43,702 nt of DNA from Parcubacteria group bacterium GW2011_GWA2_40_23 (GTDB taxonomy: Bacteria > Patescibacteriota > Patescibacteriia > UBA11705 > JABHMO01), in assembly GCA_000996245.1 (NCBI GenBank), contig LBYP01000007.1, forward strand, positions 12,302 to 56,003, given 5' to 3'. Below are positions 36,762 to 43,702 of this stretch, in pieces; the stretch's first letter is position 1; the number at the start of each line of letters is the position of its first letter. The notes under the pieces were generated by a model. It saw only the letters and a list, made by a program, of their open reading frames with translations. It searched no databases and was not told the origin of the DNA. A program made the position numbers and the translations under genes.

Positions 36762-37049
36762 TTACCGACGATGCGACCGTGCTGGTCGCGAGGGAGCCAC
36801 GTGCTGATGCACGTGTCGGCGATTGCCGTGGGAGTAGACCGAGGAAGACTGGTAGTGCCGGGTCGGAGTGGCCCGGTAGGTCGAACCGTAGTTGCGCGAC
36901 GGCGCGTAGTAGTACGGGGTCGAGTAGACGACCCGGGGACGCGCGTAGTAGTAGCTGTCGTCCCGCACCACGCCGATCCCGATCGAGCCGTAGCAACCAC
37001 CGAGCAACATAGTCAGGACGAACAGGATCGCGAAGCGATAGCGCTTCAT
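36762..37049 (-). CDS. Tyr/Arg-rich predicted lipoprotein (95 aa) on a GC-rich island
   Basis: MKRYRFAILFVLTMLLGGCYGSIGIGVVRDDSYYYARPRVVYSTPYYY...; lipobox LGGC; SD TGGAGG 5' of the ATG at 37049. Confidence 0.65.
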   Translation of the reverse strand: MKRYRFAILFVLTMLLGGCYGSIGIGVVRDDSYYYARPRVVYSTPYYYAPSRNYGSTYRATPTRHYQSSSVYSHGNRRHVHQHVAPSRPARSHRR

Positions 37050-37179
37050 TGAAGCCTCCAACGTTGTTGATCGATACCATAATGCTTACCAGAAAGAATA
37101 CTCCGACAGTAGAGGAGGGGCCACTGTGCGTTTTTACTTACTGATAAGCATGATGGTAAGGACCACTTGTTAAGGATGC

Positions 37180-37208
37180 ATTATAAATTTCTTCTACTCA
37201 CCTGTCAA
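37180..37208 (-). promoter_or_regulatory. Consensus sigma70 promoter P1
   Basis: TTGACA - 17 bp - TATAAT on the minus strand. Confidence 0.75.
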
Positions 37209-37232
37209 ACTTCATAACTATTCAACTATCTC

Positions 37233-37261
37233 ATTATAGCACATTTTACCGTTCTTGTCAA
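37233..37261 (-). promoter_or_regulatory. Consensus sigma70 promoter P2 (extended -10)
   Basis: TTGACA - 17 bp (ending TGC) - TATAAT on the minus strand. Confidence 0.8.
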
Positions 37262-37376
37262 TTATTTTTATTTATTATCTTTTTTGATTCGTCTTTGTCA
37301 TATTAGCTAAAATTAGCCAAAATACAATTTTACACCTAGAATTGCTTTGTCTTTACTTACCTATTACTATTATATA

Positions 37377-38474
37377 ATGGATAATGAAGAACTCAAATAT
37401 TGGCTGGCTTTTACTAAATTGAACCTATTTCGGCACAAGAATTTTTTGTTTTACAAAAAATTCTTCGATTCACTCCAATCTTTCTGGACAGCTTCAATCT
37501 CCGCACTAACTGCGGCAAAGGTTACCGAACAACTAGCAAATAATTTTGTGACACAACGAAAAGATATCAACCCAGACCAAGAATTAGATATTCTTTTGAA
37601 ACATGGAATCAATGTTTTACTTTTCGACGATGCTGATTATCCAAAATTATTAAAAGAAATTTCTAGTCCCCCCTTACTTTTATTTTACCGCGGAAATCAT
37701 GAGATACTTCAACAACAATTATTCGCTATCGTCGGCACGCGCAGATTCTCGTCTTATGGAAAACAAATTTCGATTAAATTGTCGCAAGAAGTAATTAATA
37801 ATAAATTAATTCCTGTCAGCGGGTTAGCTTTTGGCATCGACACTCTTGTTCACAAAACTTGTGTTGAAAATAACTATCCGACCGTGGCTGTTTTAGGTTC
37901 AGGCATTGATGATGCCAGTATTTATCCACGTTCCAATTACCGCTTGGCACGCGAGATAATTAATAATAATGGTATAATCATTTCTGAGTATGCGCCGGAG
38001 ACAGAACCTCTTAAACATCACTTCCCCGCTCGCAACCGCTTGATTTCTGGCTTATCTCTTGGTACGCTAGTCACCGAAGCGCGTCAAAAATCTGGTGCAC
38101 TCATCACCGCACACTTTGCACTGGAACAAAACAGAGAAGTTTTCGCGATCCCCGGACCTATTACCCAATCAACTTCAGACGGAACAAATAACTTAATTAA
38201 ACTCGGCGCTAAAGCAGTCACAAATATTCAAGATATTTTAGATGAACTAAATATTCCACAAAGGATAGCTATCCAAAAAACTTGCGAGGTCGTGCCCGAC
38301 TCCACCGAAGAAACTGAAATCCTAAATCAACTATCCACTGAACCAAAACATATCAATGAAATTGCGAGTGCTTGTCAAAAATCAATTACATATATTAATG
38401 CTAAGTTACTTTTACTCGAGATGAAGGGTCGTGTCAGCAATTTAGGTAACATGCACTTTATTTTAAAGGTATGA
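37377..38474 (+). CDS. dprA: DNA processing protein DprA
   Basis: FAIVGTRRFSSYGKQ, SGLAFGIDTLVH, EYAPETEPLKHHFPARNRLISGLS; C-terminal winged helix; start at MDNEELKYW. Confidence 0.94.
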   Translation: MDNEELKYWLAFTKLNLFRHKNFLFYKKFFDSLQSFWTASISALTAAKVTEQLANNFVTQRKDINPDQELDILLKHGINVLLFDDADYPKLLKEISSPPLLLFYRGNHEILQQQLFAIVGTRRFSSYGKQISIKLSQEVINNKLIPVSGLAFGIDTLVHKTCVENNYPTVAVLGSGIDDASIYPRSNYRLAREIINNNGIIISEYAPETEPLKHHFPARNRLISGLSLGTLVTEARQKSGALITAHFALEQNREVFAIPGPITQSTSDGTNNLIKLGAKAVTNIQDILDELNIPQRIAIQKTCEVVPDSTEETEILNQLSTEPKHINEIASACQKSITYINAKLLLLEMKGRVSNLGNMHFILKV

Positions 38475-39739
38475 AAACAGAATTATACGCCCAATATTTA
38501 GAGGCTCTTAATTACATTGATTCCCTGGGTAATTTAAAGGCCAAAGATTTTTTTACTGGTACCAAGAACCCTCGTCCACAACTAGAAAGGATGAAGCATC
38601 TTCTTAAACTTGCCGGTAACCCAGATCGCGGACTTAAAATTATTCATATCACCGGCACCAGTGGCAAAGGTTCGACCACAAATTACATCTACAACATTTT
38701 ACAATGTGCTGGGCATAAAGTCGGTGCGTATTTTTCGCCCTCTGTTTCTGTCCCAACTGAAAAAATTCAGATCAATAATAAATTTATTTCTGTTTCAGAT
38801 TTAATCGAACTCATCGAACAAATAAAACCGATTGTCCAACGTTGCTACGAAACTTTGGATGCGCCCAGTCATTTTGAAATTTGGTTTTTAATAGCTCTGC
38901 TCTATTTTAAAAAACAAAAATGCGATTACGTAGTTTTAGAAGTTGGCTGTGGCGGACGCTATGACGCCACCAATGCAGTTGAAAAAACTTTGGTTTCTGC
39001 AATTACCAACATTAGTCTCGACCACATGCACATACTCGGGAATACATATACAAAAATTGCCTATGAAAAGGCCGGCATCATTCGACTACGCGGAAAAGTT
39101 TTCACCACAACAGAAAGTCCAGCAGCTCTCAAAGTTATTGAGGCTGAAGTTGAAAAACAGCGCGCAGACTTGACCATCCTCCACAATCAAGAGAATCCAA
39201 ATATTGCACTTGCCTCAGTAATAGCAGAATATCTTGAAACCAAACCAACAGCAATCGAAAAAGGTATTCAACAGTCAAAACTACCCGCTCGTTTTGAGAT
39301 CATACAGACTAATCCGACTGTAATCCTCGATGGTGCACACAATGCTGACAAAATTACTTTCTTCTTTAAAAAACTAGATCAATTCAGATCTAAATTAAAA
39401 ACCCAAGGTCAACTACATGTTATCTGCGGATTAACCAGCCAGAAAGATGCTCGCAAAGTTTTTGCACCTTTATTCGCCAAGGCCGATAAAGTCTATATAT
39501 CCAGATTCACCACGACATTCAGAAAAGTAACTCCACCGCTAGTGATCAAAAAATTCTGTCCAAAAAATAAGTTTACTGGAATTTTTCTTGACCCCAATGA
39601 GGCTCTAAAATCTGCCCTCAAAAAAGCACATAAAAATGATCTTATTATAATCACTGGATCCTTCTTTTTATGTGGAGATTTACGCAAATTCTGGCAAGCT
39701 GAAATTAAGCAATTAGAACAGAGAAAGAACTTTGTTTAA
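38471..39739 (+). CDS. folC: Folylpolyglutamate synthase-like Mur-family ligase
   Basis: ITGTSGKGSTTNYIYNIL P-loop, LEVGCGGRYDATNAV, NISLDHMHILG, ILDGAHNADK. Confidence 0.85.
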   Translation: MKTELYAQYLEALNYIDSLGNLKAKDFFTGTKNPRPQLERMKHLLKLAGNPDRGLKIIHITGTSGKGSTTNYIYNILQCAGHKVGAYFSPSVSVPTEKIQINNKFISVSDLIELIEQIKPIVQRCYETLDAPSHFEIWFLIALLYFKKQKCDYVVLEVGCGGRYDATNAVEKTLVSAITNISLDHMHILGNTYTKIAYEKAGIIRLRGKVFTTTESPAALKVIEAEVEKQRADLTILHNQENPNIALASVIAEYLETKPTAIEKGIQQSKLPARFEIIQTNPTVILDGAHNADKITFFFKKLDQFRSKLKTQGQLHVICGLTSQKDARKVFAPLFAKADKVYISRFTTTFRKVTPPLVIKKFCPKNKFTGIFLDPNEALKSALKKAHKNDLIIITGSFFLCGDLRKFWQAEIKQLEQRKNFV

Positions 39740-39834
39740 CCCAGCACCACTCACTCAGTTCGGATGGTGGGCAAGATACAGCATTTGACAAAAAAAACCT
39801 GGTCTGTCATATTTAGTCAGAATTATAAAATATT

Positions 39835-42039
39835 ATGAAGCACTTAGTCATAGTCGAAAGTCCTACCAAAGCCAGAACCATCTCCAAATTCTTAAGTCGC
39901 GATTACAAGGTCGAATCTTCTTTCGGCCATATTTGCGATTTACCAGCATCAAAACTGGGCGTTGATGTTGATAACAATTTCGAACCAACCTACGTCGTCC
40001 CAGTGAAAGCCAAGAAACAAGTCACCAAATTAAAAGAATTGGCAGCCAAGGCCGATGAAATTATTCTTGCAACAGACCAAGACCGCGAAGGAGAAGCTAT
40101 TGCTTGGCATTTAAAAAATATTTTAAAACCGAAAAAATATACACGCATTGCCTTCCACGAAATTACTAAAAAAGCGATTGATGAGGCCCTTTCAAAACCG
40201 CACGACTTAGATCTCAACGTCGTTGATGCGCAACAGGCGCGTCGTGTGCTCGATCGTTTAGTGGGTTATCAACTTTCACCTTTTTTATGGAAAAAGGTGG
40301 CCCGCGGTTTATCTGCCGGACGCGTACAGAGCGTGGCCGTACGTCTTGTTGTGGAAAAAGAACGTGAACGCGACGCTTTTAAACAAGATGAATACTGGAC
40401 CATTGAAGCTATTTTCTCAAAAGACGAAACCAACAAATTTCCTGGAAAGTTATTTTCAATATCCGGTAAATCACTTGGCAAACTCGGGCTAAAAACAAAC
40501 GATCAAACCGACGAAATCCTCAAAGAATTAGCCGATAAAAATTATTACATCGCCAACATCGAACTGAAGACCAGCAAAAAAACTCCACCAGTCCCCTTCA
40601 CCACATCAACGCTACAACAAGCAGCGAACAATCAATTGAACTTTTCAGCTAAGCAAACCATGATGATTGCTCAAACATTATATGAAGGTGTAAAATTGGG
40701 CACGGAGGGTCAAGGTCTGATTACTTACATGCGTACAGATTCGTTAAATCTTTCTGATTCATATTTAAACCCCGCACGGGAATACATTCAACAACAATTC
40801 GGTGCTGAATATTTACCCAAAGCAGCGGTGAAATATCACACCAAGAGCAAGGGTGCGCAAGAAGCACACGAAGCGATTAGACCAACAGATGTTTTGAAAA
40901 CTCCAGAAAGCGTTCAACAACATTTGGATGCGAATCAATACAAACTATATAAATTGATTTGGGAAAGAACTTTAGCCACTCAAATGACTGCTGCTGTTAT
41001 CGATGCCACAGCATTAGACATCAACGATGAAACCGATAAATATACTTTTAGAGCAACCGGACAAACCGTTAAATTCCCGGGATTCTTAAAAGTCTATCCA
41101 ACTGGCACTAAGGAAATCACTTTGCCAACGCTCGAAGTCAAAGACAAGGTTAAAGCAGAGGAGATGAAGTCTGAACAACATTTTACTCAACCTCCAGCAC
41201 GCTATACGGAAGCTTCTTTGGTCAAAGTTTTGGAAGAATATGGCATTGGACGTCCATCAACTTATGCGCCGACCATTGCCACCATTCAAGAACGCGGTTA
41301 TGTAGAAAAAGAAGCCAAAGCCTTAAAACCGACCGAGATTGGCTGCCTCGTCAACGATATTTTAGTTGAACATTTTAAAGATATTGTTGATTATGAATTT
41401 ACGGCTGATATGGAAAAACAATTTGATGAAATAGAAGCTGGCAAAAAAGAATGGCAACCAGTTATTGCAAAATTCTATGGACCTTTTAAAAAAAACCTAG
41501 ATGAAAAGACGGCTGAATTAACAAAAAAAGGTTTAACCGAAGAAAAAACAGATGAAATCTGCGACAAATGTGGCTCGCCCATGGTTATAAAAGTGAGCCG
41601 ACATGGAAAATTCTTGGCTTGTTCCAAATATCCTGAATGCAAAAACACAAAATCAATTGATGACAATGGCAAAATTGAAGCTAAAGAACCAGAAAAATTG
41701 CTAGATGAAAAATGTCCAGATTGCGGCTCGCCACTTACCGAGAAACACGGCCGCTTTGGTCCCTTTATTGGTTGTTCAAATTATCCTAAATGTAAATACA
41801 TTCAAAAGAAAGATTATGGCACCGGCGTTCATTGCCCACAATGCGAAACTGGTGAGATAGTCAGCAAACGCACTCGTGGTGGTAAAATCTTTTTTGCTTG
41901 TAATAAATATCCTGATTGTAAATTCGCACTCTGGAGCAAACCAACTGGAGAAAAATGCCCGACTTGTCTCTCTCTCATGGTTTATGCCGCAGACAATAAG
42001 ACAGTTTGCAGCAGTAAGGATTGTCCGACGAATAAATAG
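39835..42039 (+). CDS. topA: DNA topoisomerase I with multiple C-terminal zinc ribbons
   Basis: VIVESPTKARTISKFL, ATDQDREGEAIAWHL, ITYMRTDS; CxxCGSP..CSxYPxCK repeats. Confidence 0.97.
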   Translation: MKHLVIVESPTKARTISKFLSRDYKVESSFGHICDLPASKLGVDVDNNFEPTYVVPVKAKKQVTKLKELAAKADEIILATDQDREGEAIAWHLKNILKPKKYTRIAFHEITKKAIDEALSKPHDLDLNVVDAQQARRVLDRLVGYQLSPFLWKKVARGLSAGRVQSVAVRLVVEKERERDAFKQDEYWTIEAIFSKDETNKFPGKLFSISGKSLGKLGLKTNDQTDEILKELADKNYYIANIELKTSKKTPPVPFTTSTLQQAANNQLNFSAKQTMMIAQTLYEGVKLGTEGQGLITYMRTDSLNLSDSYLNPAREYIQQQFGAEYLPKAAVKYHTKSKGAQEAHEAIRPTDVLKTPESVQQHLDANQYKLYKLIWERTLATQMTAAVIDATALDINDETDKYTFRATGQTVKFPGFLKVYPTGTKEITLPTLEVKDKVKAEEMKSEQHFTQPPARYTEASLVKVLEEYGIGRPSTYAPTIATIQERGYVEKEAKALKPTEIGCLVNDILVEHFKDIVDYEFTADMEKQFDEIEAGKKEWQPVIAKFYGPFKKNLDEKTAELTKKGLTEEKTDEICDKCGSPMVIKVSRHGKFLACSKYPECKNTKSIDDNGKIEAKEPEKLLDEKCPDCGSPLTEKHGRFGPFIGCSNYPKCKYIQKKDYGTGVHCPQCETGEIVSKRTRGGKIFFACNKYPDCKFALWSKPTGEKCPTCLSLMVYAADNKTVCSSKDCPTNK

Positions 42040-42062
42040 TAACGTACTTAACGGTAGCCGTA

Positions 42063-42096
42063 GAGGTAGGGGTTCAAGATTTTGAACCCCTACCTC
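42063..42096. repeat. REP-like palindrome copy 1
   Basis: GAGGTAGGGGTTCAAGA|TTTTGAACCCCTACCTC followed by GATTAATACC. Confidence 0.9.
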
Positions 42097-42228
42097 GATT
42101 AATACCGCAAAATTTCACCACCACATCCATCGACCACCTAGATTAAAACATCCATTTCTTTTGGTTGTTTTTTGTTCGCCTAAAATTGGATTTTGTTAAA
42201 TTGACTGATAAGTTAATAATATCCCCAT

Positions 42229-42810
42229 ATGGCATTCAACCATATAAATTATTTTCGGCGATCCACTCGCTTACCAGGCTATAATTATGCACGACCTGGA
42301 ATGTATTTTGTTACTATCTGTACCCATAAAAAAGAAATGCTCTTTGGAGAAATTAAATCGAATCAAATAGTACTAAGTGATTTAGGCGATAATGTCGAAT
42401 ATTATTGGAAAGAAATTCCAAAACATTTTCCGAATACAACTTTGCAGGAATATGTTGTTATGCCTAATCATTTTCATGGAATTATTGTTATTTCTGCCAC
42501 TCTAACCGCTGATGTAGGGGTTCAAAATTTTGAACCCCTACATCGATTAATACCACACAATGCCTTCCAAAAAATCATCCCTAAATCAATTGGCTCCATC
42601 GTCCGTGGCTTCAAAATCGGCGTAACAAAATGGTCCCGTAATAATGGGAAAAATTATATCGTTTGGCAAAGAAACTTTTATGAGCATATTATTCGTAATG
42701 AAATTGAATTATTAAATATTAAAAAATATATTATAAATAATCCTCAAGAGTGGGCTAACGATCCGGAGAAACAAGCACATGACCAAAGAGGTAGAGGTTC
42801 AAAATTTTGA
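42229..42810 (+). mobile_element. REP-associated tyrosine transposase (RAYT, IS200-like/Y1 family)
   Basis: RLPGYNYARPGMYFVTICTHKKEMLFGEI; MPNHFHGIIVI (HUH); NFYEHIIRNE Tyr region; flanked by REP palindromes. Confidence 0.92.
42511..42544. repeat. REP-like palindrome copy 2, inside the RAYT coding sequence
   Basis: GATGTAGGGGTTCAAAA|TTTTGAACCCCTACATC perfect 34 bp, followed by GATTAATACC. Confidence 0.95.
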
Positions 42811-42821
42811 ACCCCTACCTC
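42788..42821. repeat. REP-like palindrome copy 3, containing the RAYT stop codon
   Basis: GAGGTAGAGGTTCAAAA|TTTTGAACCCCTACCTC. Confidence 0.9.
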
Positions 42822-42904
42822 GATTAACATTCTATGAATGTTAACAATTTAAGAAATTTTTTTGTAATAGAAAAGAGGGGTCGCATGAACCCTTCCTTCT
42901 TCTG

Positions 42905-43018
42905 TTATTCTACCGAGTGATAGGGATTCATGTGTCCCCAAAGAACAAGCGGCAGAAACAAGGAAAGAACCATAGCCGCAAAGCAAAAGATCGGAAAGAA
43001 CTGGGTCGCCGAGGGCAT
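42905..43018 (-). CDS. 37-aa predicted single-pass membrane peptide
   Basis: MPSATQFFPIFCFAAMVLSLFLPLVLWGHMNPYHSVE*; SD GGAGGAAGTC-ATG; preceded by a strong promoter; not in the ORF track. Confidence 0.55.
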   Translation of the reverse strand: MPSATQFFPIFCFAAMVLSLFLPLVLWGHMNPYHSVE

Positions 43019-43056
43019 GACTTCCTCCAAGCAAATTTTTCTCCGTTACAATTGTA

Positions 43057-43085
43057 AGTATAGCACACTTTCGCTGTTTTGTCAA
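43057..43085 (-). promoter_or_regulatory. Consensus sigma70 promoter for the 37-aa ORF
   Basis: TTGACA - 17 bp (ending TGC) - TATACT on the minus strand. Confidence 0.8.
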
Positions 43086-43150
43086 TAAGTGTCAATAAGA
43101 CAGAAGAAAATTTATTCAAATTTAGGGAAAAAACCCCTTATAAAACCTCC

Positions 43151-43174
43151 ACGTGCAGGTCTAGCCCTGCACGT
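43151..43174. repeat. Palindrome related to the 1709-1782 family
   Basis: ACGTGCAGGTCT|AGCCCTGCACGT, one mismatch. Confidence 0.75.
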
Positions 43175-43239
43175 ACAAAACAGGACAATCTCGTACCTGT
43201 CCGTCGGAGTTCAAAATCTTGAATCCCTAGAGCTGTAAA

Positions 43240-43342
43240 GCAACAAAAAAGGCCCTGAAAAAATCAGGACCTTTTTAGTGTAGGGATCTGGATAAAAACC
43301 CCAAAACATTGTTGATGATAGGGTTGTCACAGATACCCTACG
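43240..43342 (-). ncRNA. Candidate ~105-nt small structured RNA (RNA1)
   Basis: Promoter TTGTAT-17-TATACT (43349-43377), terminator GGTCCTGA..TCAGGGCC-TTTTTT (43245-43276), pairing GTAGGG-T-ATCTG with CAGATCCCTAC. Confidence 0.5.
43245..43276. terminator. Intrinsic (bidirectional) terminator
   Basis: aaaaaaGGcCCTGAaaaaaaTCAGGaCCttttt. Confidence 0.8.
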
Positions 43343-43499
43343 TTTGAAAGTATAGCGGAAACAAGTGCAAAATACAAGCAAAACAGACTATAATCAAGAA
43401 AGCAAAAAAACAAGAAAACAAATAATGAGACCACTTAATAGTAAAACTTATTGCTTTTTTGCTTTCTTGTTTTTTTGATTAACGCTCACCTGTTTGTTT

Positions 43500-43566
43500 G
43501 GAAACGAAAACTCCTAGACCAAAAGCCCAGGAGTTCTCTTTTTGAGGTTTTACCTATCATCAACAT
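43500..43566 (-). ncRNA. Candidate ~65-nt small RNA (RNA2)
   Basis: Promoter TTGACA-17-TATACT (43571-43599); terminator AACTCCTGGGC-TTTTG-GTCTAGGAGTT-TTCGTTT. Confidence 0.5.
43506..43536 (-). terminator. Intrinsic terminator of RNA2
   Basis: 11-bp stem AACTCCTGGGC/GTCTAGGAGTT with U-rich tail on the minus strand. Confidence 0.7.
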
Positions 43567-43570
43567 AACT

Positions 43571-43599
43571 AGTATAGCAAACTTTTGCTTACTTGTCAA
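43571..43599 (-). promoter_or_regulatory. Consensus sigma70 promoter of RNA2
   Basis: TTGACA - 17 bp (ending TGC) - TATACT on the minus strand. Confidence 0.8.
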
Positions 43600-43702
43600 T
43601 AGCACGTTCTAGCTCATAAAAACTGTTACCGAAAACCTAGTGGATAGCTCATAAATGGGTTACCGTAGTCGTATATGACTATGGAAACAAGAAATAACAT
43701 CT

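Noticed and set aside
36557-37080. Overlapping ORFs of 147, 162, 118 and 77 aa at the GC-rich island
   Set aside because: Mutually exclusive frames over the lipoprotein gene; only the 36762-37049 frame has SD, signal peptide/lipobox and terminator. The 147-aa one also runs through the dispersed repeat.
41876-42085. 69-aa ORF ending RRGRGSRF*
   Set aside because: Lies in an alternate frame of the topA 3' end; the tail merely translates the REP palindrome.
43500-43566. RNA2 as a leaderless 26-aa ORF (MLMIGKTSKRELLGFWSRSFRFQTNR)
   Set aside because: The reading frame runs through the intrinsic terminator hairpin and has no SD.
1-43702. CRISPR array
   Set aside because: No series of identical 20-40-bp repeats with regular unique spacers; 43610-43665 has only two imperfect copies at the window edge.
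1-43702. tRNA or rRNA genes
   Set aside because: No GTTCRA-type T-arm with matching acceptor/anticodon stems recognised by eye; tRNAscan-SE would be decisive.

Overview
This 43.7 kb window looks like an AT-rich Patescibacteria/CPR-type bacterial chromosome segment. The taxonomic call is an inference from gene style: T4SS-pilin-like N-termini, small genes, and few Shine-Dalgarno (SD) sequences. Recognisable core genes include galE-like, prfB, htrA-like, nrdG/nrdD, ftsZ/ftsA, dgkA, ybeY, yqeY-like, rpsU, hisS, lepB, a LytR-CpsA-Psr protein, der, pth, dprA, folC-like and topA. The middle (13.2-29.1 kb) is one minus-strand surface operon. It has two proteins with paralogous pilin-like N-termini (731 aa and a 3,880-aa giant with IPT/TIG, Cys-rich, LamG-like, MopE-like and C-terminal VWA regions) and two membrane-anchored proteins with Ca-binding (TSP3-like) repeats. 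Observations most worth checking: (1) nrdD is split, with its glycyl-radical domain on a separate 46-aa ORF (missing from the ORF track) and a palindromic dispersed repeat in the gap; (2) a recurrent Cys4 mini-motif is scattered through unrelated domains of the giant protein; (3) GC-rich islands with their own near-consensus promoters, SDs and terminators encode three divergent tandem receiver-like proteins (the middle one frameshifted), a Tyr-rich lipoprotein, and a 37-aa membrane peptide; (4) two adjacent promoter-to-terminator units at 43.2-43.6 kb predict ~105-nt and ~65-nt RNAs with 13 nt of perfect mutual complementarity; (5) a RAYT (REP-associated tyrosine transposase) gene is flanked by 34-bp REP palindromes and carries a third copy in frame inside its own coding sequence. 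All calls are from reading the sequence; no searches or folding programs were run.
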